Source: Nitrosomonas supralitoralis (GTDB lineage: Bacteria; Pseudomonadota; Gammaproteobacteria; Burkholderiales; Nitrosomonadaceae). Taken from it: a DNA stretch of 64,000 nt. Shown in pieces: positions 45,380-55,513 of this stretch. The position numbers and the translations under genes are program-made. A model generated the notes under the pieces. The model had not been told where the DNA came from and did not search any database. It saw only the letters and a program-made list of their open reading frames with translations. The stretch's first letter is position 1. The number at the start of each line of letters is the position of its first letter. The stretch covers positions 55,345 to 119,344 of the forward strand of contig NZ_PXXU01000005.1 in the NCBI RefSeq assembly GCF_003011925.2. The letters run 5' to 3'.

Positions 45380-46405
45380 AAATTACCACTAAGTTTTCAG
45401 TATTACTATAATAAATCATTTTATGTATCTCAATTCTACTGCATACACATAGCGCTACAGGAAAAAAGTCCTTGCTATCAAAGCGAATCAGCCGGTAAAT
45501 TCTATTTAAGAATTGGTATTATTGTTAGTGCATCATCGCCCGCATTGTCATTAGAACATCGCTACCTCTCAAAGCAAAAATTTTGTCGTCAACTGATTAG
45601 TCGTTGATCCAGAAGTAATTTCCGGCAATTATCTCGTGGAGCATAGAAATGATAATTGTCTGAAAAATTTATCTCTCAATGACTAAATTTCATCAAAAAC
45701 TCAATAAATCTACACCTTACCAAAGACAAATAGAATACGAAGAATTGTTGAAACCGTAGTTTCAGACTCTATGCGGCGACGGCCGCCAATAAATTGATAC
45801 GACTGCTGTGGAAATATCCTGCAGTTAACCAAAAATATAAAGTTAATTATTGCATATCTTCCTCATTGATTTCACTTTTTGTTTCCTAGTGCCGAGTCCT
45901 CGCTGCCTAGGGTCTTAATCTTGGCAGCACTGAGCACTTCGGTTCATCGGTGAATGTGGTCGCCATAATCGTTTGTAAGCTTGTATAGCCGGGTAGTTTG
46001 CACTGAAACTCCAGAATGTCGCAAAAGTTTGGGAATATGAATAGAGATTATTCAATTGCATTCCTTGTGCTTTAGCATATAGATGCACCGAATAATCTCT
46101 TGAAGGCAACTAGCATGCGGATTATTTTGTCCAACTTCTGTTTATGGGATACAGGAAGTCGGAGAGCTTCAGTTCCAAATTCATGAGCTAATTCTTGTTT
46201 TTTTAATCCGATTAGTTTTTGTTGCAACAGTTGATTAAAAACGTGCTTAACACTGCTTAACACTAGTTATGCAAACAAGTAAAGTTATAAAAGTTTTTTT
46301 ATGCTTTCAAAATATCAGGAGAAACTATTTCTAATCTGGAATTTAAATCATATGTCGTTATGTTTTACTGGGAGCGTACCCAATAACGTTGCAAGGAGGC
46401 TTACC
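45380..46405. other. 1-kb intergenic region right of the element
   Basis: No intact gene. Minus-strand frames at 46072-46263 and 45915-46109 are short, adjacent and shifted relative to each other. The second (HLYAKAQGMQLNNLYSYSQTF) faintly resembles the helix-turn-helix start of IS66-type accessory proteins, so this may be old IS debris. GCTTAACACT is repeated twice in tandem at 46245-46264. The right part probably holds the promoter of the acidic gene at 46406. Confidence 0.35.
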
Positions 46406-46621
46406 ATGATGAATCATAAATTTTCGTCTGATAATAACGATGACATAGATCCAATGACCATGGATTTCGATGACGAGGAAGCGCTGGCTGATGGCATGAT
46501 TCCGGACAGTCGTATCGTTAAGCTTATCGATGAATTAGAGATTGGTGAGGATGATTTCGACGTTGCAGAAGAATCTGAAATCGCAATGAAATCTTTGGGA
46601 TTTGACCAATACTTCGAGTGA
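46406..46621 (+). CDS. Tiny highly acidic protein, unknown
   Basis: 71 residues from ATG 46406, with a textbook AGGAGG (46394-46399) six bases before it. The frame is open back to 46301, but those codons lack a ribosome-binding site. About one third of residues are Asp or Glu (DNNDDIDPMTMDFDDEEALA, DELEIGEDDFDVAEESE). No membrane segment, no Cys. It stands alone between debris and a convergent diguanylate cyclase gene. Could be a DNA-mimic-like, chaperone-like or regulatory protein. I do not recognise it. Confidence 0.7.
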   Translation: MMNHKFSSDNNDDIDPMTMDFDDEEALADGMIPDSRIVKLIDELEIGEDDFDVAEESEIAMKSLGFDQYFE

Positions 46622-46681
46622 CGAAGAAAAATATTGGTTGCAAGTACTAAAGTTTGGCATATTGATGGTAGGATGCTTTTA

Positions 46682-48403
46682 TTATTGGTATGGTTTCTGG
46701 TCGTATGGATCTGGATAGACGCAGTTACGCCCTTGTTTCTTGGCCTGATACAATCGTCGATCTGCTCGGGCGATTAATTCATCCAGCGATACGTCGATAT
46801 CGTGAGTGGTTGCAACGCCAAAGCTTGCAGTAAATGAGAGTTTCTCGGCTTTATCAATATTGATCTGAATAGACATAATTCTTTTGCGCATTCTGTTTGC
46901 GATGGTTACTGCATCCACCAATCGTGTCTCCGGCAGGAAAACGAGAAACTCTTCTCCTCCCCAGCGCGCCAGCACATCTCCACTGCGTGCTTCTTTCTGT
47001 ATTATTTCTGCTAACTTGACGAGAACGCGATCCCCCATGGGGTGGCCATAATTGTCGTTCAGTAATTTGAAATCATCGATATCGAGTATAATGACAGAAG
47101 TACTGCTTCTGCTGCGTAAGCTCATGGCCCAAAGTGGTTGCACAAATTTATAAAATGCGCGACGATTATTTAAGTTGGTTAGTAAATCAATATTAGCCAT
47201 CTTCTCGGCAGCCAGTTTCTCGTCTTGGTTGATATTAAACCGTTCGGCAAGCGCAAGTGCCAGAAAAATGGCATCCGCCATCATGCCGATATCTGAAGCC
47301 CGATAAGTGAGCCAATTGAAAGGAATAAAACCCCATATAGCATTAGCTGTGATGGTGCCGCCAAATATCGTAAAAATCGATGCCAGCAAAAAGTATTTGG
47401 CAAACTTGTTACCGGCTCGCAGAGAAATAACGCCTAATATAACGGCAAGGATAAAGAAATAGAAAATAAAAACAATTGAGATGAGTAGAGTCGCTATAAA
47501 TTTACCAGCAATGATTGTAATCAGTGCCAATGCGCTAAAGCCGAAACAACTAGATACAACCCATTGATAAATGCGAGGCCAAGTTACTTTTATATTTAGG
47601 AATTGTAGCGTAAATGCAAAACCACTCAATGTACAAGCCATGATCAGTATCGGACTTGCCCATTGCTGCCACATTGGAGACTCGGGCCATAGCCATTGAT
47701 AGCCGTGACCTGTATAAGCTACATTCAATATCACAAATAATAAGAGATAAAGGGAGTAAAAAAGGTAGGGATTGGCTCGTAAACCGATATATAGCATGAA
47801 GTTGTAGGCTACCAAAGCCAAGCACACGCCATAAATTAATCCGTAGCTATAAGCTTGCAACGTATTTCTGTCGGCTATTTCTTCACTAGTAAGGAAATAA
47901 ATGGGTATAACCATCGCGTCTGCAGATTCAACTCGGATCAACACAACAGTGTCACCGACACCAAAATCATGTTTATTTACAAAAAATCGATGATTAATAG
48001 GTCGTTGCGAAAATAACAAACTGTCACCGAGATGATAGCTGTTGACTAATCGGTCTTTTTGGAGAAAATAAACGTCAATTGTATCCAACCAGGGGGTTTC
48101 AAACAGCAATTTTCGAGACACATAATTATGCGTATTATTTCTGACGTAAAATGCGAGCCATACGGGTTTTGCCCCGATGCCAAAATTAAGTACGGAATTA
48201 CTGGATTGCGAAAAATGGCCATACTTAAATGCTTCATATGCGCTTCTAAAACTTAAGTGATTGTTTTCACTCCGATAAATATGAATTTGTTGTCCAATCG
48301 GTTCTTCATATTTTCCGGAAACATCAATGCCTTGTGCGCTTGCCAGTAAGTTCCAGAATAAGCATACGGGCACTAGCGCTAGCAATACGATTATGTTTTT
48401 CAT
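46682..48403 (-). CDS. 7TM-DISM receptor with diguanylate cyclase (GGDEF) domain
   Basis: 573 residues. Signal peptide (~1-23), extracytoplasmic 7TMR-DISMED2 sensor (~30-180), seven membrane segments (~185-385), GGDEF domain (~405-565). The active site is WGGEEFLVFLP (GGEEF, catalytically competent), and RSGD sits five residues upstream, matching the RxxD product-inhibition I-site. So it should make cyclic-di-GMP in response to an external, perhaps carbohydrate-like, ligand. A short hexanucleotide repeat lies 34 bases before the start. Confidence 0.93.
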   Translation of the reverse strand: MKNIIVLLALVPVCLFWNLLASAQGIDVSGKYEEPIGQQIHIYRSENNHLSFRSAYEAFKYGHFSQSSNSVLNFGIGAKPVWLAFYVRNNTHNYVSRKLLFETPWLDTIDVYFLQKDRLVNSYHLGDSLLFSQRPINHRFFVNKHDFGVGDTVVLIRVESADAMVIPIYFLTSEEIADRNTLQAYSYGLIYGVCLALVAYNFMLYIGLRANPYLFYSLYLLLFVILNVAYTGHGYQWLWPESPMWQQWASPILIMACTLSGFAFTLQFLNIKVTWPRIYQWVVSSCFGFSALALITIIAGKFIATLLISIVFIFYFFILAVILGVISLRAGNKFAKYFLLASIFTIFGGTITANAIWGFIPFNWLTYRASDIGMMADAIFLALALAERFNINQDEKLAAEKMANIDLLTNLNNRRAFYKFVQPLWAMSLRSRSSTSVIILDIDDFKLLNDNYGHPMGDRVLVKLAEIIQKEARSGDVLARWGGEEFLVFLPETRLVDAVTIANRMRKRIMSIQINIDKAEKLSFTASFGVATTHDIDVSLDELIARADRRLYQAKKQGRNCVYPDPYDQKPYQ

Positions 48404-48436
48404 GAACGACTTGTTCGCGATAGTTAAAGATTAAGG

Positions 48437-48461
48437 GCAGTAGCAGTAGCAGTAGCAGTAG
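48437..48461. repeat. (GCAGTA)4 simple repeat
   Basis: Four perfect GCAGTA units lie in the leader of the diguanylate cyclase gene, 34 bases upstream of its start on the minus strand (TACTGC there). Such a tract could vary in copy number and alter promoter or leader spacing. Confidence 0.8.
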
Positions 48462-48609
48462 TTTTGAACGGATTAAACTCGTGTTATCTTAAATTTCTTA
48501 AACAGGCATTCGTGTAGCTTGCATAAATAAATAAATGTTGATTAAAAATTATACCGTTTCCCTGTGAAGCGAGAATAAAGTGTAATCATTATTGATTATT
48601 TTTCATATC

Positions 48610-49366
48610 ATGAAAACAACCAAAACAAAAAGCATTAAGAACCAGACTTTTAATTTTACTTCCTGGAGTCTAAAATTTTCTGGATCGGCTGCATTGATCG
48701 CGGTATTATCGGTAGTAGGTCAACGTTCTGTGCTGCTGGATTTCAAATTGGTTGTATTGCTACTTGCGTTGAGCGTGCTAATAACGTTAGCTGCCATAGT
48801 TCTAGGGTTAATCGGAACTTTGCGTGCTATCAAAGCAAAGCATTCAGTTATCACTGAAACGTTATCCGGTTCAACTTTGGCTTTATTCGTGATCATGCCG
48901 GTACTCATGACCGTGCTAACGGGTGCAGGTGCGCCACAGATTCATGACATTACGACCGATTTGGTTGATCCTCCTGAATTTCTGGCTGTAAAAGCGCTAC
49001 GCACAGGTGAACATAATCCGCTAGATCGCTTCACACCGGAAAATCTGGCTAATCTTCAGAAAGAGGGGTATCCCAATCTGAATTCAATCATTCTGGATCG
49101 TCCATTTTGACCAGGTTTTTGAGCAGGTGGTTGCATTGGTGAAAAAGCGAGGTTGGGAAGTTTTGGCTGTTTCTGCTGCTAATGGCCGGATTGAAGCTAC
49201 CGATACCACAGCAATAATGGGCTTCAAGGATGATGTCGTGATTCGAATACGAGCGGAAGGCAAGAAATCGCGTGTGGACATGCGTTCCGCTTCTAGAGTT
49301 GGAAAGGGGGATTGGGGAGTCAATGCTGCGCGTATAAGGCTTTTCCTGTCTGAATTGAAACAATGA
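48610..49366 (+). pseudogene. DUF1499 membrane protein gene with a frameshift
   Basis: The first part (48610-49110, 166 residues) has three membrane segments and then the DUF1499 opening GAPQIHDITTDLVDPPEF. It stops at LDRPF. One base later the reading continues in another frame: DQVFEQVVALVKKRGWEVLA, then VDMRSASRVGKGDWGVNAAR, ending at 49366, the C-terminal half of DUF1499. Removing one T from TTTT at 49105-49108 restores one frame (about 252 residues). This is either a real frameshift mutation or a homopolymer sequencing error. Confidence 0.85.
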
Positions 49367-49661
49367 TGTCGGTAATCTCAAAACTACGGAATGAATAATC
49401 AAATAGGCAACCCTTAAGTATACTGATGGTATCATTTTGCAAATCATTTTGATTTTGAATCTGTTAATTGCCAGCATTATCTTTTAGCCGAATCGATTCC
49501 ATTTCATCAATGGGGCAAATTTGTGGCAAAACTCCAAGAAATTCCATAGGATGACTGTATGCGAAAGAAGCATATTATTTCTACAGAATCATATGTAAGT
49601 AATTGATATTCAAATAAGCTATATCGATTGAGTAAAAACATCCAACACTAATCAAATTGTT

Positions 49662-52466
49662 ATGAATTTATATTTTGTCGCCCTTATACCTTTTGTCGGC
49701 GCAATTTTTGTTGCATTGATATCCCGCCTAGGCAGATTGCATGCTGCCTGGGGTGCTGGTGTCGTGACGTTACTCGCACTGGTCTTTTTATATCCCATGA
49801 TCACTGATGTTTTCTCAGGACAAATTGTAATTCAGCGCTTCAGTTGGATATCTACGCTCGGCCTGGACATTGCCTTCCGTCTCGATGGATTGGGCCTGCT
49901 ATTTTCGCTGATGATCTTAGGCATTGGCCTGCTCATTATTCTCTACGCAAGATATTACTTATCTGAACGAGACGATATGGGGCGTTTTTTTGCTTACTTA
50001 CTGATGTTCATGGGGTCCATGCTGGGGATCGTATTATCAGAAAACATTATTCAACTGTTGATTTTCTGGGAGCTGACCAGCCTATCGTCGTTCTTGCTCA
50101 TCAGTTATTGGCAACATCGGAAGGAATCCCGGAGTGGTGCGCGCATGGCTTTAGCTGTTACTGGTGGCGGCGGACTCGCTCTTCTTGGTGGCTTTCTGTT
50201 ATTGGGTGAGATTTGTGGCAGCTATGATTTATCAGTGATTCTGGCATCTGGAGACAGTATACGTACTCATGAATTATATTTGCCGACGCTGATTCTAGTT
50301 TTGCTCGGTGCTTTCACCAAATCGGCTCAATTTCCATTTCACTTTTGGCTGCCCAATGCCATGGCGGCTCCCACACCAGTATCCGCTTATTTGCATTCTG
50401 CAACTATGGTAAAAGCCGGTGTATTCTTGCTTGCGCGCCTATTCCCTGCCTTGTCGGGTACTCCAGAGTGGTTTTGGCTGGTCTGTATGACAGGGCTCAC
50501 CACATTGCTTGTTGCCGCTTTCATTGCTATGTTTAAGCACGATCTAAAAGGATTGCTTGCATATTCGACAATCAGTCATTTGGGTTTAATTACTTTATTA
50601 TTTGGCATTGGCACGCCGCTTGCGGCAGTTGCTGGTGTTTTTCATATTATTAATCACGCGATTTTCAAGGCATCCTTATTTATGGCTGCGGGCATTATCG
50701 ATCACGAAGCAGGCACGCGTGATATGCGTCGTCTGCGAGGACTATGGAAATTTATGCCACATACGGCAATGCTGGCCATGATAGCTGCCGCTTCTATGGC
50801 TGGTGTGCCTTTATTTAACGGCTTCTTGTCCAAGGAAATGTTTTTTGCCGAAACGTTGCACCATACCAACCAGCCATGGGGTTGGTTTATGCCTGCCGCA
50901 GCAACTCTGGCGGGTATTTTTGCCGTTGCTTACTCATTACGTTTTATCCATACGGTTTTCTTTAATGGTGAGCCGGTTGATTTGCCCAGAACACCGCATG
51001 AGCCTCCTCGATGGATGAAAGTTCCAGTGGAAATTCTGGTAGCTTTATGCCTGCTGGTTGGCATGCTGCCGGCATTGACTGTGGAGCCCATTCTTGCAGT
51101 GGCCGCTGCTGGTGTTCTGCAGGGGCCTGTTCCAGATCATGATTTGGCTATCTGGCATGGTTTTAATCCGGCATTATGGATGAGTATTATTGCCTTATCA
51201 GGAGGAATTCTGATTTATCTGGTCCGCCGTCCATTGTTCGCACAGTATGAAAAGATCGGCGACCGATTGGAATTCAAATTACTTTATAATTTGCTGCTTA
51301 ATCAGCTTTTCAAAATCTCCGGGCAAGCAACTTATTTGCTAAATGCAAATTCGTTACAACAGATGCTGTTTATCTTTATGCTTTTTATTCTGACACTTGG
51401 TTTGGCAGGTTTCAACAATAATACATCCGCTTTAACCGGTGAGCGTATATTATTGCCTATGGATGGTATCAGTATACTTGTTACTCTGATTCTCGTTGTT
51501 GCTGCCTTAGGAACCGTAATTCTTCACCGACAACGCCTAGTATCGCTAGTTTTAATGGGGGCAGTTGGTTTGGGTGTATCTCTTGTTTTTATTAAGTTTT
51601 CTGCGCCAGATCTTGCTTTGACACAATTATCCGTCGAGGTGGTCACGATTGTTCTGATGTTGTTAGCCTTGTATTTTTTACCGCAGTTTTCACCGCCAGA
51701 ATCCGGAAATTATTTACGTAGTCGGGATGCCTTGATCGCCACCGCGGCAGGCTTAGGAGTGAGCTTATTAGTTTGGGCCATATTAACCCGTCCTTATCAA
51801 AGTATTGCAGATTATTTTTTGACTAATAGTGTGCCGGGTGGCGGGGGGGCCAATGTAGTGAATGTTATTCTTGTCGATTTCAGGGGTTATGACACACTCG
51901 GAGAAATTACCGTGCTGGCGTTAGCCGGACTGGGTATATATGCGATGCTGCATCAATTGAAATTATCCGGATCTGAAGAGGATAGCCAGGGACTCACTTG
52001 GGATCATGACATACACCCAGTTATCATGGCGTCATTTGTGCGCTTGTTATTGCCGCTCGCTTTACTGGTCTCTGTATATATTTTGCTGCGTGGACATAAT
52101 CTACCTGGCGGTGGTTTTATCGCAGGGTTGATAACCGCAGTAGCACTAATCATGCAATATCTGGCTAATGGTGTCACCTGGACGCATATCAGACTGTCGG
52201 TAAATATGCATAACGTGATTGGCGCTGGAATTTTCATCGCTACGCTGACCGGACTTGCCAGTTGGTTTTTTGACCATCCATTTCTGACATCTACATTTAG
52301 TCATTTGCATTGGCCATTAATTGGAGAGTTTGAGTTAGCCTCCGCCATGATTTTTGATCTGGGTGTTTATCTGGTTGTCGTCGGCACCACGCTGCTGATA
52401 CTTATTTATCTTGGTCTGGTGCATAAAGAAAGTCATTTGACAAACGTTAGAAAGAGAACTCGATAA
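49662..52466 (+). CDS. mrpA: Mrp/Pha antiporter subunit A-B fusion
   Basis: Largest subunit of the multisubunit cation/proton antiporter, a membrane protein related to NuoL. 934 residues. The N-terminal NuoL-like part (~1-500) has WELTSLSSFLLI, GAFTKSAQFPFHFWLPNAMA, AAPTPVSAYLHSATMVKAGV and HIINHAIFKASLFM. The C-terminal part has a DUF4040 segment and an MnhB segment (LLRGHNLPGGGFIAGLITAV). An A-B fusion with six genes in all is the Pha-type (group 2) form. Shares its stop with the start of mrpC (TAATG). Whether Na+ or K+ is moved cannot be read by eye. Confidence 0.93.
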   Translation: MNLYFVALIPFVGAIFVALISRLGRLHAAWGAGVVTLLALVFLYPMITDVFSGQIVIQRFSWISTLGLDIAFRLDGLGLLFSLMILGIGLLIILYARYYLSERDDMGRFFAYLLMFMGSMLGIVLSENIIQLLIFWELTSLSSFLLISYWQHRKESRSGARMALAVTGGGGLALLGGFLLLGEICGSYDLSVILASGDSIRTHELYLPTLILVLLGAFTKSAQFPFHFWLPNAMAAPTPVSAYLHSATMVKAGVFLLARLFPALSGTPEWFWLVCMTGLTTLLVAAFIAMFKHDLKGLLAYSTISHLGLITLLFGIGTPLAAVAGVFHIINHAIFKASLFMAAGIIDHEAGTRDMRRLRGLWKFMPHTAMLAMIAAASMAGVPLFNGFLSKEMFFAETLHHTNQPWGWFMPAAATLAGIFAVAYSLRFIHTVFFNGEPVDLPRTPHEPPRWMKVPVEILVALCLLVGMLPALTVEPILAVAAAGVLQGPVPDHDLAIWHGFNPALWMSIIALSGGILIYLVRRPLFAQYEKIGDRLEFKLLYNLLLNQLFKISGQATYLLNANSLQQMLFIFMLFILTLGLAGFNNNTSALTGERILLPMDGISILVTLILVVAALGTVILHRQRLVSLVLMGAVGLGVSLVFIKFSAPDLALTQLSVEVVTIVLMLLALYFLPQFSPPESGNYLRSRDALIATAAGLGVSLLVWAILTRPYQSIADYFLTNSVPGGGGANVVNVILVDFRGYDTLGEITVLALAGLGIYAMLHQLKLSGSEEDSQGLTWDHDIHPVIMASFVRLLLPLALLVSVYILLRGHNLPGGGFIAGLITAVALIMQYLANGVTWTHIRLSVNMHNVIGAGIFIATLTGLASWFFDHPFLTSTFSHLHWPLIGEFELASAMIFDLGVYLVVVGTTLLILIYLGLVHKESHLTNVRKRTR

Positions 52467-52795
52467 TGGAAGCGCTGGTAGCGATACTAATTGGGACGCT
52501 TACAGGTTGTGGCGTTTACCTTACTTTACGCAGCCGTACTTTTCCAGTCGTGCTGGGCTTGACCTTTTTGTCTTACGCAGTCAATCTATTTCTTCTGGTG
52601 ATGGGACGACTCACTATTGGCAAACCACCCATTATTGTTGAGGATGTTGCGGAATATGCAGACCCTTTACCGCAGGCGCTTGTACTCACAGCTATTGTGA
52701 TCAGTTTTGCCATGACTGCTTTTGTCATTGTATTGTCTCTCAAGGCACACTTGGAAATGGGAAATGATCATGTGGATGGAAAACATAAATCATGA
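52466..52795 (+). CDS. mrpC: Mrp/Pha antiporter subunit C
   Basis: 109 residues, NuoK-like, three membrane helices. GIGLYLxLRSRTFPVVLGLTFLSYAVNLFLLVMGR pattern (here LTGCGVYLTLRSRTFPV, LSYAVNLFLLVMG), DPLPQALVLTAIVISFAMTA near the end. One-base overlap with mrpA and four-base overlap with mrpD. Confidence 0.92.
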   Translation: MEALVAILIGTLTGCGVYLTLRSRTFPVVLGLTFLSYAVNLFLLVMGRLTIGKPPIIVEDVAEYADPLPQALVLTAIVISFAMTAFVIVLSLKAHLEMGNDHVDGKHKS

Positions 52796-54330
52796 TAAAC
52801 CATATAGTTATTCTCCCGGTGATATGGCCGTTGTTGATGGGCGCATTGTTATTATTGCTGCAGAAACAAAGTCTGCAAATGCTTCGCATTCTGAGCATTA
52901 CTTCCGTGAGCGTATTGGTTTTGTTGGCGGGATGGCTACTCAGTATTGTTAACAGCGGCGAGATCCTGGTTTATGCGCTAGGCAATTGGTCGCCACCATT
53001 TGGCATTGTTTTGGTCGCTGATCGGTTGACGGCCTGGATGCTGATAATTACTGCACTGGTGTCGTGGGGCGCGCTTGTTTATGCAGTACGCGGTACAGAC
53101 ACTGCCGGTCCGCATTTTCATGTTTTATTTCAATTACAATTATTTGGCTTAAATGGTGCGTTTCTGACCGGAGACTTGTTTAACTTATTTGTATTCTTTG
53201 AAATTCTGCTGCTCGCTTCTTATGGTTTATTGCTGCATGGCGGCGGACGGTTACGCACGATGGCTGGATTACATTTTGTCATCATCAACCTTGTCGGTTC
53301 TACCTTGTTTCTGTTTGCCGTGGGCACACTATACGGGCTTCTGGGCACATTGAATATGGCTGATCTGGCCGGTAGAGTTGCCAACACTCCTCCCGAAGAT
53401 ATTGCGCTCATTCGTACGGCTGGCTTACTGCTGTTTGCAGTATTTGCCCTTAAAGCCGCGCTGTTGCCACTTTATTTATGGCTGCCTGCGGCTTATGCAC
53501 ATACAACTGCTCCGGTAGCAGCCTTATTTGCCATTATGACCAAGGTTGGTGCATACTGTATTTTACGTATTTATACCTTGATCTTTGGTGAGCAGGCAGG
53601 TCCGATTGCTGATTTGATCGAACCTTGGTTGTTACCGCTGGCTTTGACAACACTGATTGCAGGTGTGCTGGGTGTGTTGGCAAGCACACATTTGCGACAA
53701 CAGGTGGCCTATCTGGTGGTTGCATCCGTTGGTACACTGTTCATCGCTTTTGGCATCAATACAAGTGCCGGAATAGCCGCTGGATTGTATTACCTGCCAC
53801 ATTCCACCTTTGCCGCTGCAGCATTTTTTCTACTCGCAGATAACATTGTTAATCGCCGTGGCGAAATAAGTGATCGACTTGAACCAGGTCTGATCATGGT
53901 GCACCAACGAATAATGGGCACCCTCTTTTTTATTGTGGCGGTTCTGATGGCTGGGTTGCCACCATTATCTGGTTTCGTCGGAAAATTTCTAATCCTGCAA
54001 GCGGCGCTGCCGCATCCGGCTATGCCATGGGTCATGGCTATTGTATTAATAACCAGCTTATTTACCATCATTGCGCTGGCGCGTAGCGGCAGCTTGCTGT
54101 TTTATCGAGCACAAGCTCCTCAGGCAGCTCATGCTCCAACAACGAATCTTCACGTTCATCCCAGTATAACGCCAGGCATAAGTGGTTTGGCGGTCGCAGC
54201 ATTTTTGCTTACGCTTTGCTTGGCTTTAATGGTTTGGGCGGGTGCAATTACTGATTTTGCACAGGCTACGGCAAATCAATTGCTGCAACCTGATAACTAT
54301 ATTCAATCTGTGTTAGGTACTGGAAAATGA
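52792..54330 (+). CDS. mrpD: Mrp/Pha antiporter subunit D
   Basis: 512 residues, NuoN-like, about 14 membrane helices. LTGDLFNLFVFFEILLLASYGL, LKAALLPLYLWLPAAYAHTT and SGFVGKFLILQAAL are family motifs including the Lys/Glu-bearing helices of the proton channel. Four-base overlaps with C and E. Confidence 0.93.
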   Translation: MINHIVILPVIWPLLMGALLLLLQKQSLQMLRILSITSVSVLVLLAGWLLSIVNSGEILVYALGNWSPPFGIVLVADRLTAWMLIITALVSWGALVYAVRGTDTAGPHFHVLFQLQLFGLNGAFLTGDLFNLFVFFEILLLASYGLLLHGGGRLRTMAGLHFVIINLVGSTLFLFAVGTLYGLLGTLNMADLAGRVANTPPEDIALIRTAGLLLFAVFALKAALLPLYLWLPAAYAHTTAPVAALFAIMTKVGAYCILRIYTLIFGEQAGPIADLIEPWLLPLALTTLIAGVLGVLASTHLRQQVAYLVVASVGTLFIAFGINTSAGIAAGLYYLPHSTFAAAAFFLLADNIVNRRGEISDRLEPGLIMVHQRIMGTLFFIVAVLMAGLPPLSGFVGKFLILQAALPHPAMPWVMAIVLITSLFTIIALARSGSLLFYRAQAPQAAHAPTTNLHVHPSITPGISGLAVAAFLLTLCLALMVWAGAITDFAQATANQLLQPDNYIQSVLGTGK

Positions 54331-54827
54331 AAATTATAACCCGCCTACTGCCTCATCCGGTTCTATCTCCCACGCTAACAGTTTTATGGTTATTATTGGT
54401 AAACAGCATAACACCCGGGCAGATTTTTCTCGGCTTATTTCTGGGCTGGGTGATACCATTGCTCACTCTGCGCTTCTGGCCAGAGGCAGTGAATATTCAC
54501 AGACCGTTTGCCTTGCTGCGATATATTGGAATGTTACTGCTAGACATCATATTGGCCAATTTTACGGTAGCCCGTTTGATTCTTGGCGATCCAGATCGGC
54601 TTAAACCGGTTTTTATTGAACTACCCATAATTTTGACATCTGATCTGGCCATCAGTTTATTAGCTAACAGTATCACATTGACACCTGGAACAGTGTCGGC
54701 GCGATTGTCTGATGATCGCCGATATTTATTGGTTCATGCTCTAAACGAAACGGATCCGAATGCACTGATTGCGGCGATTAAGGATCGTTACGAACGTCCA
54801 TTGCAGGAGATTTTTGAACAATGTTAG
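54327..54827 (+). CDS. mrpE: Mrp/Pha antiporter subunit E
   Basis: 166 residues with two or three N-terminal membrane segments (LSPTLTVLWLLLVNSI, QIFLGLFLGWVIPLLTL) and a cytosolic C-terminal domain with LANSITLTPGTVSARL and LLVHALNETD, typical MrpE. Overlaps D by four and F by seven bases. Confidence 0.92.
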   Translation: MKIITRLLPHPVLSPTLTVLWLLLVNSITPGQIFLGLFLGWVIPLLTLRFWPEAVNIHRPFALLRYIGMLLLDIILANFTVARLILGDPDRLKPVFIELPIILTSDLAISLLANSITLTPGTVSARLSDDRRYLLVHALNETDPNALIAAIKDRYERPLQEIFEQC

Positions 54828-55090
54828 ATTCCGTAATTACTATTGCACTTGGTTTAGTGGCAGCGGCAGTCGCGATGAGCTTCTGGCGCTTACTTCGTGG
54901 CCCCAGCATGCCGGATCGGATTCTGGCGCTGGATACTTTATATATAAATTCCATTGCATTACTGATGCTGCTAGGTATTCATCTGGGTAGTGCGCTATTC
55001 TTCGAAGCGGCATTGCTGATCGCTTTGATGGGCTTTATTGGCACTGTTGCACTGTGCAAATATCTTTTGCGCGGCGATATTATCGAGTAA
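54821..55090 (+). CDS. mrpF: Mrp/Pha antiporter subunit F
   Basis: 89 residues, three membrane helices. RLLRGPSMPDRILALDTLYIN is the MrpF signature. Overlaps mrpE by seven bases and is three bases from mrpG. Confidence 0.92.
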   Translation: MLDSVITIALGLVAAAVAMSFWRLLRGPSMPDRILALDTLYINSIALLMLLGIHLGSALFFEAALLIALMGFIGTVALCKYLLRGDIIE

Positions 55091-55093
55091 ATT

Positions 55094-55513
55094 ATGCTGG
55101 AATATTTTTTGTCTTTTTTGATTCTGACTGGCGCTGCCTTAACTTTCATCGGCTCTCTGGGTCTCTTGCGACTAAAGGATTTTTATATGCGTTTGCACGG
55201 ACCGACTAAAGCTACGACCTTGGGAGTTGGCAGCTTGCTGATTGCATCGGCGATATTTTTCAGCAGCCGTGATGCCGGCATCAGCTTGCACGAAATATTG
55301 ATTACGCTGTTTCTTTTTATCACAGCTCCGGTAAGCGCACATTTGCTCGCTAAGGCAGCGTTGCATTTAAATTTGCGTTCTTTTGCAAAAATGCCGATCA
55401 AATCAATAAAAGAAAAAGAAGGAGCAAGCAATGGTACAATCGGAACTCAAATATTGGAAGACAATCCTTCCTCATCGAATACTCATGCACCCAAAAAATC
55501 GGTTCAGCCTTGA
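55094..55513 (+). CDS. mrpG: Mrp/Pha antiporter subunit G
   Basis: 139 residues, three membrane helices with GSLGLLRLKDFYMRLHGPTKATTLG (GxxRxPDxYxRLH-type motif) and a Ser/Asn/Pro-rich soluble tail of ~40 residues. Last gene of the operon, no clear hairpin after it. Confidence 0.92.
   Translation: MLEYFLSFLILTGAALTFIGSLGLLRLKDFYMRLHGPTKATTLGVGSLLIASAIFFSSRDAGISLHEILITLFLFITAPVSAHLLAKAALHLNLRSFAKMPIKSIKEKEGASNGTIGTQILEDNPSSSNTHAPKKSVQP

Noticed and set aside
45915..46263. Two small minus-strand frames as genes
   Set aside because: Short, shifted and without start signals; kept only as possible IS66-type debris with low confidence.
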